Notes: a model not told the origin generated them from the letters alone. A stretch of 64,000 bases of DNA from Closterium sp. NIES-65 (GCA_948144175.1 CANXME010000234.1:1-64000); one strand, 5' to 3'. Numbered from the stretch's first letter, positions 35,401 through 48,800 are shown. Numbers and translations: made by a program.

Positions 35401-38400
35401 AACCCCACCCCATTCTCCCGCTTTCCATCACCCTGCCACATTCTCCCACTTTCCATCACTCCGCCCCCTTCTCCCTCCTTCCATCACCCTGCCCCATTCT
35501 CCCGCTTTCCACCACCCCGCCCCATTCTCCCGCTTTCCATCACCCCGCCCCATTCTCCCGCTTTCCATCACCCCACCCCATCTCCCACCTTCTATCACCC
35601 CGCCCCATTCTCCCTCCTTCCATCACCCCGCCCCATTCTCCCGGTTTCCATCACCTCGCCCCATTCTCCCGCTTTCCATCACCCCGCCCCGTTCTCCCGC
35701 TTTCCATCACCCCGCCCAATTCTCCCGCTTTCCATCACCCCGCCCCATTCTCCCGCTTTCTATCACCCCGCCCAATTCTCCTGCTTTCCATCACCCCGCC
35801 CCATTCCCCTGCTTTCCATCACCCCGCCCCATTCTCCCGCTTTCCATCACCCCTCCCCGTTCTCACGCTTTCCATCACCCCGCCCAATTCTCCCGCTTTC
35901 CATCACCCCGCCCCATTCTCCTGCTTTCCATCACCCTGCCCCATTCTCCCTCTTTCCATCACCCCGCCCCATTTTCCTTCCTTCCATCACCCCGCCCAAT
36001 TCTCCGCTTCCCATAACCCCAGCCCCATCTCCCGCTTTCCATCACCCCGCCACATTCTCCCACTTTCCATCACCCCGCCCCATTCTCCCTCCTTCCATCA
36101 CCCCGCCCCATTCTCCCTCCTTCCATCACCCCGCCCCATTCTCCCGCTTTCCATCTCCCCGCCCCATTCTCCCGCTTTCCATCACCCTGCCCCATTCTTC
36201 CGCTTTCCATCACCCCGCCCCATTCTTCCGCTTCCCATCATCCCACCCCATTCCCCCGCTTTCCATCACCCCTCCCCATTCTCCCTCCTTCCATCACCCC
36301 GCCCCATTCCCCAACTTTCCATCACCCGCCCCATTCTCCTGCTTTCCATCACCTCGCCCAATTCTCCTGCTTTCCATCACCCCGCCCCATTCTTCTGCTT
36401 TCCATCACCCCGCCCCATTCTCCCGCTTTCCATCACCCCGCACCATTCACCCGCTTTCCATCACCCGCCCCATCTCCCGCTTTCCATCACCCCGCCCCAT
36501 TCTCCCGCTCTCCATCACCCCGCCCCATTCTCCCGCTTTTCATCACCCCGCCCCATTCTCCCGCTTTCCAACACCCCTCCCCATTCTCCCGCTTTCCATC
36601 ACCCCGCCCCATTCTCCCGCTTTCCATCACCCCGCCCCATTGTCCCGCTTTCCATCACTCTGTCCCATTCTCCCGCTTTCCATCACCCCGCCCCATTCTC
36701 CCGCTTTCCAACACCCCGCCCCATTCTCCCTCCTTCCATCACCCCGCCCCATTCTCCCGCTTTCCATCACCCCGCCCCATTCTCCCGCTTTCCATCACCC
36801 AGCCCCATTCTCCCGCTTTCCATCACCCCGCCCCATTTTCCCGCTTTCCATCACCCCGCCCGATTCTCCCGCTTTCCAACACCCCGCCCCATTCTCCCGC
36901 TTTCCATCACCCCGCCCCATTCTCCCGCTTTCCATCAACCCGCCCCTTTCTCCCGCTTTCCATCTCCTCGCCCCATTCTCCCGCTTTCCATCACCCAGCC
37001 CCATTCTCCCGCTTTCCATCACCCCGCCCCATCTTCGCGCTTTCCATCACCCTGCCGCAATCTCCCGCTTTCCATCACCCTGCCCCAATCTTCCGCTTTC
37101 CATCACCCCGCCCCATTCTCCCTCCTTCCATCACCCCGCCCCATTCTCCCGCTTTCCATCACCCCGCCCCATTCTCCAGCTTTCCATCACCCTGCCCCAT
37201 TCTCCCGCTTTCCATCACCCCGCCCCATTCTCCCTCCTTCCATCACCCCGCCCCATTCTCCCGCTTTCCATCACCCCGCCCCATTCTCCCTCCTTCCATC
37301 ACCCCGCCCCATTCTCCCGCTTTCCATCATCCCGCCCCATTCTCCCTCCTTCCATCACCCCGCCCATTCTCCCTCCTTCCATCACCCCGCCCCATTCGCC
37401 CGCTTTCCATCACCCCGCCCCATTCTCCCGCTTTCCATCACCCCGCCCCATTCTCCCTCCTTCCATCACCCCGCCCCATTCTCCCGCTTTCCATCATCCC
37501 GCCCCATTCTCCCGCTTTCCATCACCCCTCCCCTTTCTCCCGCTTTCCATCTCCCCGCCCCATTCTCCCGCTTTCCATCACCCCGCCCCATTCTTCCGCT
37601 TCCCATCATCCCGCCCCATTCCCCCGCTTTCCATCACCCCTCCCCATTCTCCCTCCTTCCATCACCCCGCCCCATTCTTCGGCTTTCCATCACCCGCCCC
37701 ATTCTCCTGCTTTCCATCACCTCGCCCCATTCTCCCGCTTTCCATCACCCCGCCCCATTCTTTTGCTTTCCATCACCCCGTCCCATTCTCCCGCTTTCCA
37801 TCACCCTGCCCCATTCACCCGCTTTCCATCACCCGCCCCATTCTCCCGCTTTCCATCACCCCGCCCCATTCTCCCGCTTTCCATCACCCACCCCATTCTC
37901 CCGCTTTCCATCACCCCGCCCCATTCTCCCGCTTTCCATCACTTCGCCCCATTCTCCCGCTTTCCATCACTCCGACCCATTCTCCCGCTTTCCATCACCC
38001 CGACCCATTCTCCCACTTTCCATCACCCCGCCCCATTCTCCCTCCTTCCATCACCCTGCCTCATTCTCCCTCCTTCCATCACCCCGCCCCATTCTCCCGC
38101 TTTCCATCACCTCGCCCCATTCTCCCGCTTTCCATCACCCAGCCCCATTCTCCCGCTTTCCATCACCCCGCCCCATTTTCCCGCTTTCCATCACCCCGCC
38201 CCATTCTCCCGCTTTCCATCACCCTGCCCCAATCTCCCGCTTTCCATCACCCCGCCCCATTCTCCCTCCTTCCATCACCCCGCCCCATTCTCCCGCTTTC
38301 CATCACCCCGCCCCATTCTCCTGCTTTCCATCACCCAGCCCCATTCTCCCGCTTTCCATCACCCCGCCCCATTCTCCCGCTTTCCATCACCCCACCCCAT

Positions 38401-38949
38401 TCTCCCTCCTTCCATCACCCCGCCCCATTCTCCCACCTTCCATCATCTCGCCCCATTCTCCCGCTTTCCATCACCCCGGCCCATTCTCCCTCCTTCCATC
38501 ACCCCGCCCTATTCTCCCTCCTTCCATCACCCCGCCCCATTCCCCCGCTTTCCATCACCCCGCCCCATTCTCCCGCTTCCCATAACCCCACCCCATTCTC
38601 CCGCTTTCCATCACCCCGCCACATTCTCCTGCTTTCTATCACCCCGCCCCATTCTCCCTCCTTCCATCACCCCGCCCCATTCTCCCGCTTTCCATCACCC
38701 CGTCCCATTCTCCCGATTTCCATCACCCCGCTCCATTCTCCCGCTTTCCATCACCCCGCCCCATTCTCCCGCTTTCCATCACCCCGCCCCATTCTCCCGC
38801 TTTCCATCATCCCGCCCCATTCTCCCTCCTTCCATCACCCCGCCCCGGTCCAGGAGCTTGCCCGGTCCAGGAGCGTGCCTGGTCCACGAGCCTGCTTGGT
38901 CCAGGATCTTGCCTGGTCCATGAGCTTGCCTGGTCCAGGAGCTTGCCTG

Positions 38950-40870
38950 GTCCAGGAGCTTGCGTGGTCCAGGAGCTTCCCTGGCCCAGGAGCTTGCCTG
39001 GTCTAAGAGCTTGCCTAGTCCAGGAGCTTGCCTGGTCCAGGAGCTTACCAGGTCCAGGAGCGTGCTTGGTCCACGAGCTTGCCTGTTCCTGGAGCTTGCC
39101 TGGTTCAGGAGCTTGCCTGGTCCAAGAGCTTGCCTGGTCCAAGAGCTTGCGTAGTTTAGGAGCTTGCCTGGTCCAGAATCTTGCAAGGTCCAGGAGCGTG
39201 CCTGGTCCACGACCTTGCCTAGTCCAAGAGCTTGCCTGGTCCAGGACCTTGCCTGGTCTAGGAGCTAGCCTGGTCCAGGAGCGTGCCTGGTCCAGCAGCT
39301 TGCCTGATCCTAGAGCTTGCCTGGTCCAGAAGCTTGCCTGGTCCACGAGTTTGCCTGGTATAGGAGCTTGCCTGGTCGAGGAGCTTACCTGGTCTAGGAG
39401 CTTGCGTGGTTCAAGCGCGTGCCTTGTTCAGGAGCTTGCCTGGTCCAGGAGCTTGCCTGGTCCAAGAGTGTGCTTGGTCCACGAGCCTGCCTGGTCCAAG
39501 AGCTTGCCTGGACCAAGAGCGTGTCTGGTCCACGAGCGTGCCTGGTCCAGGAGCTTGCCTTGTCCAGGAGATTGCGTGGTCCAGGAGCTTGCTTGGTCCA
39601 GAAGCATGCCTGATCCAAGCGCTTGCCTAGTCCAGGAGCGTGCTTGGTCCACGACCGTGCCTGGTCCAGGAGCTTGCGTGGTCGAGGAGCTTGCCTGATC
39701 CAAGAGCTTACCTGGTCCAAGAGCTTGCCTGGTCCACGAGCCTGCCTGGTCCAAGAGCTTGTCTGGTCCAGGAGCGTGCATGGTCCCAGAGCTTGCGTGG
39801 TCCAGGAGCTTGCCAGGTCCAGTATCTTGCCCGGTCCAGGAGCGTGCCTGGTCCACAAGCCTGCCTGGTTCAGGAGCTTGCCTGGTCTAGAAGCTTGCCT
39901 AGTCTAGGAGCTCGCCTGGTCTAGGAGCTTGCCTGATCCATGAGCTTGCCTAGTCCATGAGCTTGCCTGGTCTAGGAGTTTGCCTGGTCCAGGAGCTTGC
40001 CTGGTCTAGGAGCTTGCCTGGTCCAGGAGCGTGCCTGGTCCACGAGCTTGCCTGTTCCTGGAGCTTGCCTGGTTCAAGAGCTTGCCTGGTCCAAGAGCTT
40101 GCCTGGTCCAAGAGCTTGCGTAGTTTAGGAGCTTGCCTGGTCCAGAATCTTGCAAGGTCCAGGAGCGTGCCTAGTCCACGACCTTGCCTAGTCCAGGAGC
40201 TTGCCTGGTCCAGGACCTTGCCTTGTCTAGGAGCATGCCTAGTCCAGGAGCGTTCCTGGTCCACGAGTTTGCCTGGTATAGGAGCTTGCCTGGTCGAGGA
40301 GCTTGCCTGGTCTAGGAGCTTATGTGGTCCAGGAGCGTGCCTTGTTCAGGAGCTTGCTTGGTCAAGGAGCTTGCCTGGTCCAAGAGTGTGCTTGGTCCAC
40401 GAGCCTGCCTGGTCCAAGAGCTTGCCTGGACCAAGAGCGTGTCTGGTCCACGAGCGTGCCTGGTCCAGGAGCTTGCCTTGTCCAGGAGATTGCGTGGTCC
40501 AGGAGCTTGCCTGGTCCAGGAGCTTGCTTGGTCCAGAAGCATGCCTGATCCAAGCGCTTGCCTAGTCCAGGAGCGTGCGTGGTCCACGAGCGTGCCTGGT
40601 TCAGGAGCTTGCGTGGTCGAAGAGCTTGCCTGATCCAAGAGCTTACCTGGTCCAAGAGCTTGCCTGGTCCACGAGCCTGCGTGGTCCAAGAGCTTGTCTG
40701 GTCCAGGAGCGTGCATTGTCCCAGAGCTTGCGTTGTCCAGGAGCTTGCCAGGTCCAGTATCTTGCCCGGTCCAGGAGCGTGCCTGGTCCACAAGCCTGCC
40801 TTGTTCAAGAGCTTGCCTGGTATAGGAGCTTGCCTAGTCTAGGAGCTTGCCTGGTCCAGGAGCTTGCCTG
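38950..40870 (+). repeat. Tandem higher-order repeat of about 0.93 kb in the 17-bp array
   Basis: The same succession of variant units occurs twice. GCCTGTTCCT is at 39081 and 40050 (969 bp), CCACGAGTTTGCCTGGTATA at 39343 and 40261 (918 bp), and GCCTTGTTCA at 39421 and 40339 (918 bp); later markers are 935 bp apart. All offsets are multiples of 17 (57, 54 and 55 units), so the copies differ by gain or loss of whole units. Confidence 0.82.
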
Positions 40871-41215
40871 ATCCATGAGCTTGCCTGGTCCAGGAGCTTG
40901 CCTGGTCTAGGAGTTTGCCTGGTCCAGGAGCTTGCCTGGTCTAGGAGCTTGCCTGGTCCAGGAGCTTGCCTGGTCCAGGAGCTTGCCTGGTCCAGAAGCG
41001 TGCCTGGTCCACAAGCTTGCCTGGTGTAGGAGCTTGCCTGGTCCAAGAGCTTGCCTGGTCCGAGAGCTTGCATTGTCCAGGAGCTTGCCTGGTCCAAGAG
41101 CTTGCCTGGTCCAGGAGCGTGCCTGGTCTAGGAGCTTGCTTGGTCCAGGATCTTGCCTGGTCCAGGAGCGTGCCTGGTCCACGAGTTTGCCTGGTCCACG
41201 AGCTAGCCTGGTCCA

Positions 41216-43440
41216 AGAGCTTGCCTGGTCTAGGAGCTTGCCTGGTCCAGGAGCGTGCCTGGTCCAGGAGCTTGCCTTGTCCAGGAGCTTGCCTGGTCCA
41301 GGAGCTTGCCTGGTCAAGGAGCGTGCCTGGTCCACGAGCCTGCCTCGACTAAGAGCTTGCCTAGTCCAAGAGCGTGTGTGGTCCACGAGCGTGCGTGGTC
41401 CAGGAGCTTGCCTGGTCCAGGAGCTTGCCTGGTCCACGAGCTTGCCTAATCTAGGAGCGTGCTTGGTCCAGGATCTCGCCTGGTCCAGGAGCGTGCCTGG
41501 TCCACGAGTTTGCCTAGTCCAGGAGCTTGCCTGGTCGAGGAGCTTGCCTGGTCTAGGAGCTTGCCTGGTCCACGAGCGTGCCTGGTCCAGGAGCTTGCCT
41601 GGTCTAGGAGCTTGCCTGGTCCAGGAGCGTGCCTGGTCCAGGAGATTGCTTGGTCCAGGAGCTTGCTTGGTCCAGAAGTCTGCCTGGTCCAAGAGCTTGC
41701 CTGGTCGAGGAGCGTGGCTGGTCCAAGACATTGCGTGGTCTAGGAGCTTGCCTTGTCCAGGAGCTTGCTTGGTCCGGAAGCGTGCCTGATCCAAGAGCTT
41801 GCGTGGTCCAGGAGCGTGCCTGGTCCACGAGCGTGGCTGGTCCAGGAGCTTTAGTGGTCGAGGAGCTTGCCTGATCCAGGAGCTTGCCTTGTCCAAGAGC
41901 TTGCGTGGTCCAGGAGCTTGCCAGGTCCAGGAGCTTGCAAGGTCCAAGTGCGTGCCTTGTCCACGAGCGTGCCTGGTCCAGGAGCTTGCCTGGTCAAGGA
42001 GCTTGCCTGGTCCAGGAGCTTGCCTGGTCCTGGAGCTTGCCTTGTCAAGGAGCGTGCCTGGTCCACAAGCCTGCCTCGACCAAGAGCTTGCCTAGTCCAA
42101 GAGCGTGCGTGGTCCACGAGCGTGCCTGGTCCAGGAGCTTGCCTGGTCCAGGAGCTTGCCTGGTCCACGAGCTTGCCTAATCTAGGAGCGTGCTTGGTCC
42201 ACGATCTCGCCTGGTCCAGGAGCGTGCCTGGTCCATGAGTTTGCGTGGTCCAGGAGCTTGCCCGGTCCAGGAGCTTGCCTGGTCTAGGAGCTTGCCTGGT
42301 CCAGGAGCGTGCCTGGTCCATGAGCTTGCCTGGTCTAGGAGCTTGCCTGGTCCAGGAGCGTGCCTGGTCCAGGAGATTGCTTGGTCCAGGAGCTTGCTTG
42401 GTCCAGAAGTCAGCCTGGACCAAGAGCTTGCCTGGTCGAGGAGCGTGGCTGGTCCAAGACATTGGGTGGTCTAGGAGCTTGCCTCGTCCAGGAGCTTGCT
42501 CGGTCCTGAAGCGTGCCAGATCCAAGAGCTTGCGTGGTCCACGAGTGTGCCTGGTCCACGAGCGTGCCTGGTCTAGGAGCTTTAGTGGTCGAGGAGCTTG
42601 CCTGATCCAGGAGCTTGCCTTGTCCAAGAGCTTGCGTGGTCCAGGAGCTTGCCACGTCCAGGAGCTTGCAAGGTCCAAGTGCGTGCCTTGTCCACGAGCG
42701 TGCCTGGTCCAGGAGCTTGCCTGGTCAAGGAGCTTGCCTGGTCCAGGAGCTTGCCTGGTCCTGGAGCTTGCCTTGTCAAGGAGCGTGCCTGGTCCACAAG
42801 CCTGCCTCGACCAAGAGCTTGCCTAGTCCAAGAGCGTGCGTGGTCCACGAGCGTGCCTGGTCCAGGAGCTTGCCTGGTCCAGGAGCTTGCCTGGTCCACG
42901 AGCTTGCCTAATCTAGGAGCGTGCTTGGTCCACGATCTCGCCTGGTCCAGGAGCGTGCCTGGTCCATGAGTTTGCGTGGTCCAGGAGCTTGCCCGGTCCA
43001 GGAGCTTGCCTGGTCTAGGAGCTTGCCTGGTCCAGGAGCGTGCCTGGTCCATGAGCTTGCCTGGTCTAGGAGCTTGCCTGGTCCAGGAGCGTGCCTGGTC
43101 CAGGAGATTGCTTGGTCCAGGAGCTTGCTTGGTCCAGAAGTCAGCCTGGACCAAGAGCTTGCCTGGTCGAGGAGCGTGGCTGGTCCAAGACATTGGGTGG
43201 TCTAGGAGCTTGCCTCGTCCAGGAGCTTGCTCGGTCCTGAAGCGTGCCAGATCCAAGAGCTTGCGTGGTCCACGAGTGTGCCTGGTCCACGAGCGTGCCT
43301 GGTCTAGGAGCTTTAGTGGTCGAGGAGCTTGCCTGATCCAGGAGCTTGCCTTGTCCAAGAGCTTGCGTGGTCCAGGAGCTTGCCAGTTCCAGGAGCTTGC
43401 AAGGTCCAAGTGCGTGTTTGGTCCACGAGCCTGCCTGGTC
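41216..43440 (+). repeat. Higher-order repeat of 731 bp (43 units), three copies
   Basis: The marker string GTCCACGAGCC/GTCCACAAGCC followed by TGCCTCGAC starts at 41330, 42061 and 42792, exactly 731 bp (43 x 17) apart. Copies two and three appear almost identical; the first is a little more diverged. Confidence 0.87.
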
Positions 43441-43639
43441 CAGGAGCTTGCCTGGTCAAGGAGCTTGCCTTGTTCATGAGCTAGCCTGGTCTAGGAGCTT
43501 GCCTGGTCCAATAGCTTGCCTGGTCTAGGAGCTTGCCTGGTCCAGGAGCTTGCCTAGTCCAAGAGCTTGCCTGGTCCAGGAGCGTGCGTGGTCCACGAGC
43601 TTGCCTGGTCTAGGAGCTTGCCTTGCCAGGAGCTTGCCT

Positions 43640-44370
43640 GGTCCAAGAGCTTGCCTGGTCCAAGAGCTTGCGTGGTCCAAGAGCTTGCCTGGTCCAAGAG
43701 TTTCCCTGGTCCAGGAGCATGCCTGGTCTAGGAGCTTGCCTGGTCCAGGATCTTGCATGGTCCAGGAGCGTGCCTGATCCACGAGTTTGCCTGGTCCAGA
43801 AGCTTGCCTGGCTCAGGAGCTTGCCTGGTCCAAGAGCTTGCCTGGTCCAGGAGCTTGCCTGGTCCAGGAGCGTGCCTGGTCCACGAGCCTGCCTGGTCCA
43901 CGAGCTTTCCTGGTCCACGAGCTTGCCTGGTCTAGGAGCATGCCTGGTCCAAAGTCTTGCCTGGTCCAGGAGCTTGCCCGGTCTAGGAGCTTTCCTGGTC
44001 CAGTAGCTTGCGTGGTCTAGGAGCTTGCCTGATCCGGGAGCTTGCCTGGTCCAAGAGTTTCCCTGGTCCAGGAGCATGCCTGGTCTAGGAGCTTGCCTGG
44101 TCCAGGATCTTGCATGGTCCAGGAGCGTGCCTGATCCACGAGTTTGCCTGGTCCAGAAGCTTGCCTGGCTCAGGAGCTTGCCTGGTCCAAGAGCTTGCTT
44201 GGTCCAGGAGCTTGCCTGGTCCAGGAGCGTGCCTGGTCCACGAGCCTGCCTGGTCCACGAGCTTTCCTGGTCCACGAGCTTGCCTGGTCTAGGAGCATGC
44301 CTGGTCCAAAGTCTTGCCTGGTCCAGGAGCTTGCCCGGTCTAGGAGCTTTCCTGGTCCAGTAGCTTGCGT
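43640..44370 (+). repeat. Tandem duplication of 357 bp (21 units) in the 17-bp array
   Basis: TTTCCTGGTCCAGTAGC occurs at 43991 and 44348, 357 bp (21 x 17) apart. The intervening variant order is the same in both copies, including GGTCCAAAGTCTTGCC and a TTTCCCTGG unit. Confidence 0.85.
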
Positions 44371-45849
44371 GGTCTAGGAGCTTGCCTGATCCAGGAGCGT
44401 GCCTGGTCCAGGACCTTGCCTAGTCCAGGAGCTTGCTTGGTCGAGGAGCGTGCCTTGAACAAGAGCTTGCGTGGTCCAGGAGCTCGCCTGGTCCAGGAGC
44501 TTGCTTGGTCCAGAAGCGTGCGTGATCCAAGAGCTTGCCTAGTCCAGGAGCGTCCCTGGTCCACGAGCGTGCCTGGTCCAGGAGCTTGCCTGGTCCAGGA
44601 GCTTGCTTGGTCGAGGAGGTTGCCTGGAACAAGAGCTTGTGTGGTCCAAGAGCTTGCCTGGTCCAGGAGCTTGCTTGGTCCAGAAGCGTGCCTGATCCAA
44701 GAGCTTGCCTAGTCCAGGAGCGTGCCTGGTCCACGAGCGTGCCTTGTCTAGGAGCTTGCCTGGTGGAGGAGCTTGCCTGGTCCAAGAGCTTGCCTGGTCC
44801 ACGAGCCTGCCTGGTCCAAGAGCTTGTCTGGTCCAGGAGCGTGCATGGTCCAAGAGCTTGCGTGGTCCAAGAGCTTGCACGGTCCAGGATCTTGCCCGGT
44901 CCTGGAGCGTACCTGGTCCACGAGCCCGCTTGGTCCAAGAGCTTGCCTGGTCTAGGAGCTTGCCTAGTTTAGGAGCTTGCATGGTCCAGGAGCTTGCCTG
45001 ATCCGGGAGCTTGCCTGGTCCCTGAGCTTGCCTGGTCTAGGAGCTTGCCTGGTCCAGGAGCTTGCCTGGTCGAGGACCTTGCCTGTTCCAGGAGCTTGCC
45101 TGGTCCAGGAGCTTGCCTGGTCCAGGAGCGGGCCTGGTCCACGAGCTTGCCTGGTGTAGGAGCTGGCCTTGTCCAGGAGCTTGCCTGGTCCAAGAGCTTG
45201 CCTGGTCCGAGAGCTTGCGTGGTCTAGGAGCTTGCCTGGTCCAAGAGCTTGCCTGGTCCAGGAGCGTGCCTGGTCTAGGAGCTTGCCTGGTCCAGGATCT
45301 TGCCTGGTCCAGGAGCGTGCTTGGTTGACGAGTTTGCCTGGTCCATGAGCTAGCCTGGTCCAGGAGCTTGCCTTGTCTAGGAGCTTGCCTGGTCCAGAAG
45401 CGTGCCTGGTCCAGGAGCTTGCCTAGTCCAGGAGCTTGCCTGGTCCAGGAGCTTGCCTGGTCAAGGAGCGTGCCTGGTCCAGGAGCTTGCCTAGTCCAGG
45501 AGCTTGCCTGGTCCACGAGCTTGCCTGATCTAGGAGCGTGCTTGGTCCAGGATCTCGCCTGGTCCAGGAGCGTGCCTTGTCCACGAGCTTGCCTGGTCCA
45601 GGAGCTTGCCTGGTCCAGGAGCTTGCCTGGTCTAGGAGCTTGCCTGGTCCCGGAGCATGCCTGGTCCAGGAGCTTGCCTGGTCCAGGAGCTTCCTGGTCC
45701 AGGAGCTTGCGTGGTCCAGGAGCGTGCCTGGTCCACGAGCCTGTCTGGTCCACGAGCGTGCCTGGTCGACGAGCGTGCCTGGTCCAGGAGCTTGCCTAGT
45801 CCAGGAGCTTGCCTGGTCCAGGAGCTTGCCTGGTCCAGGAGCTTGCCTG

Positions 45850-48800
45850 GTCCAAGAGCTTTCCTGGTCCAGGAGCTTGCCTGGTCTAGGAGCTTGCCTG
45901 GTCCAGGAGCGTGCCTGGTCCAGGAGACTGCCTGGTCCAGGAGCTTGCTTGGTCCAGAAGCCTGCCTGGTCCAAGAGCTTGCCTGGTCAAGGAGCGTGGC
46001 TGGTCCAAGAGCTTGCGTGGTCCTGGAGGTTGCCTGGTCCAGGAGCTTACTTGGTCCAGAAGCGTGCCTGATCCAAGAGCTTGCGTGGTCCAGGAGCGTG
46101 CCTTGTCCACGAGCGTGCCTGGTCCAGGAGCTTGAGTGGTCGAGGAGCTTGCCTGATCCAGGAGCTTGCCTTGTCTAAGAGCTTGCCTGGTCCAGGAGCT
46201 TGCCTGGTCCAGAAGCTTGCCTGGTCCAGGAGCTTGCCTTGTCCATGAGCTTGCCTGGTCTAGGAGCTTGCATGGTCCAGGAGCTTGTCTGGTCTAGGAG
46301 CTTGCCTGGTCCAAGAGCTTGCCTAGTCCAGGAGCTTGCCTAGTCCAGGAGCGTGCCTGGTCCACGAGCTTGCCTGGTCTAGGAGCTTGCCTTGTCCGGG
46401 AGCTTGCCTGGTCCAAGAGCTTGCCTGGTCCAAGAGCTTGCGTGGTCCAGGAGCTTGCCTGGTCCAGGAGCTTGCCAGGTTTAGGAGCGTGCCTGGTCTA
46501 GGAGGTTGCTTGGTCCAGGATCTTGCCTGGTCCAGGAGCGTGCCTGGTCCACGAGTTTGCTTGGTCCAGAAGCTTGCCTGGTCCAGGAGCTTTCCTGCTC
46601 TAGGAGCTTGCCTGGTCCAGGAGCGCGCCTAGTCCAAGAGCTTGCCTGGTCCAGGAGCTTGCCTGGTCCAGGAGCTTGCCTGGTCCACGAGCCTTCCTGG
46701 TTCAGGAGCTTGCCTGGTCCAGGAGCTTGCCTGGTCTAGGAGCATGCCTAGTCCAAAATCTTGCCTGGTCCAGGAGCGTGCCTGGTCCACGAGTTTGCCT
46801 GGTCCAGGAGCTTGCCTTTTCCATGAGCTTGCCTGGTCTAGGAGCTTGCCTAGTGCAGGAGCTTGCTTGGTCTAGGAGATTGCCTGGTCCAGGAGCTTGC
46901 CTAGTCCAAGAGCTTGCCTGGTCCAGGAGCGTGCGTGGTCCACGAGCTTGCCTGGTCTAGGAGCTTGCCTTGTCCTGGAGCTTCCCTTATCCAAGAGCTT
47001 GCCTGGTCCAAGAGCTTGCTTGGTCCAGGAGCTTGTCTGGTCCAAGAGCTTGCCTGGTCCAGGAGAGTGCCTGGTCTTGGAGCTTGCTTGGTCCAGGATC
47101 TTGCCTGGTCCTGGAGCGTGCCTGGTCCACGAGTTTGCCTGGTCCAGAAGCTTGCCTGGTTCAGGAGCTTGCCTGGTCTAGGAGCTTGCCTGGTCCAGAA
47201 GCGTGCCTGGTCCAAGAGCTTGCCTGGTCCAGGAGCTTGCCTGGTCCAGGAGCTTGCCTCGTCCACGAGCCTTCCTGGTCCACGAGCCTGCCTGGTCCAA
47301 GAGCTTGCCTGGTCCAGGAGCTTGCCTGGTCTAGGAGCTTGCCTGGTCCAAAATCTTGCGTGGTCCAGGAGCGTGCCTGGTCCACGAGTTTGCCTGGTCC
47401 AGGAGCTTGCCTGGTCTAGGAGCTTGCCTGGTCCATGACCTTGCCTAGTCCAGGAGCTTGCCTGGTCCAGGAGCGTGCCTAGTCCACGAGCTTGCCTGGT
47501 CTAGGAGCTTGCCTTGTCCAGGAGCTTGCCTGGTCCAAGAGCTTGCCTGGTCCAAGAGCTTGCGTGGTCCGGGAGCTTGCCTGGTCCACGAGCGTGCCTG
47601 GTCCAGGAGCTTGAGTGGTCGAGGAGCTTGCCTGATCCAGGAGCTTGCCTTGTCCAAGAGCTTGCCTGGTCAAGGAGCTTGCCTGGTCCAGGAGCTTGCC
47701 TGGTACAGAAGCTTGCCTGGTCCAAGAGCTTGCCTTGTCCATGAGCTTGCCTGGTCTAGGAGCTTGCATGGTCCAGGAGCTTGTCTGGTCTAGGAGCTTG
47801 CCTGGTCCAGGAGCTTGCCTAGTCCAGGAGCTTGCCTGGTCCAGGAGCGTGCCTGGTCCAGGAGACTGCCTGGTCCAGGAGCTTGCTTGGTCCAGAAGCC
47901 TGCCTGGTCCAAGAGCTTGCCTGGTCAAGGAGCATGGCTGGTCCAAGAGCTTGCGTGGTCCTGGAGGTTGCCTGGTCCAGGAGCTTACTTGGTCCAGAAG
48001 CGTGCGTGATCCAAGAGCTTGCGTGGTCCAGGAGAGTGCCTGGTCCACGAGCGTGCCTGGTCCAGGAGCTTGAGTGGTCGAGGAGCTTGCCTGATCCAGG
48101 AGCTTGCCTTGTCCAAGAGCTTGCCTGGTCCAGGAGCTTGCCTGGTCCAGAAGCTTGCCTGGTCCAGGAGCTTGCCTTGTCCATGAGCTTGCCTGGTCTA
48201 GGAGCTTGCATGGTCCAGGAGCTTGTCTGGTCTAGGAGCTTGCCTGGTCCAGGAGCTTGCCTAGTCCAGGAGCTTGCCTGGTCCAGGAGCGTGCCTGGTC
48301 CACGAGCTTGCCTGGTCTAGGAGCTTGCCTTGTCCGGGAGCTTGCCTGGTCCAAGAGCTTGCCTGGTCCAAGAGCTTGCGTGGTCCAGGAGCTTGCCTGG
48401 TCCAGGAGCTTGCCAGGTCCTGGAGCGTGCCTGGTCTAGGAGGTTGCTTGGTCCAGGATCTTGCCTGGTCCAGGAGCGTGCCTGGTCCACGAGTTTGCTT
48501 GGTCCAGAAGCTTGCCTGGTCCAAGAGCTTTCCTGCTCTAGGTGCTTGCCTGGTCCAGGAGCGCGCCTAGTCCAAGAGCTTGCCTGGTCCAGGAGCTTGC
48601 CTGGTCCAGGAGCTTGCCTGGTCCACGAGCCTTCCAGGTTCAGGAGCTTGCGTGGTCCAGGAGCTTGCCTGGTCTAGGAGCATGCCTAGTCCAAAATCTT
48701 GCCTGGTCCAGGAGCGTGCCTGGTCCACGAGTTTGCCTGGTCCAGGAGCTTGCCTTTTCCATGAGCTTGCCTGGTCTAGGAGCTTGCCTAGTGCAGGAGC

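Larger units (their letters stand above)
23084..38846 (+). repeat. 28-bp satellite array, C-rich strand on top (largest block)
   Basis: About 563 units directly following the copia element. To about 29.1 kb the array is dominated by CCCTCTTTCC and 4-bp-extended CGCCTCTTTCC units; from about 29.35 kb by CCCTCCTTCC units. Plus-strand open frames reach 2,165, 2,193 and 2,566 codons in the three frames at once over the same DNA, which shows they follow from the stop-free unit rather than from coding selection. Internal higher-order repeats are listed separately. The array abuts the 17-bp satellite at 38846/38847 with no spacer. Confidence 0.97.
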
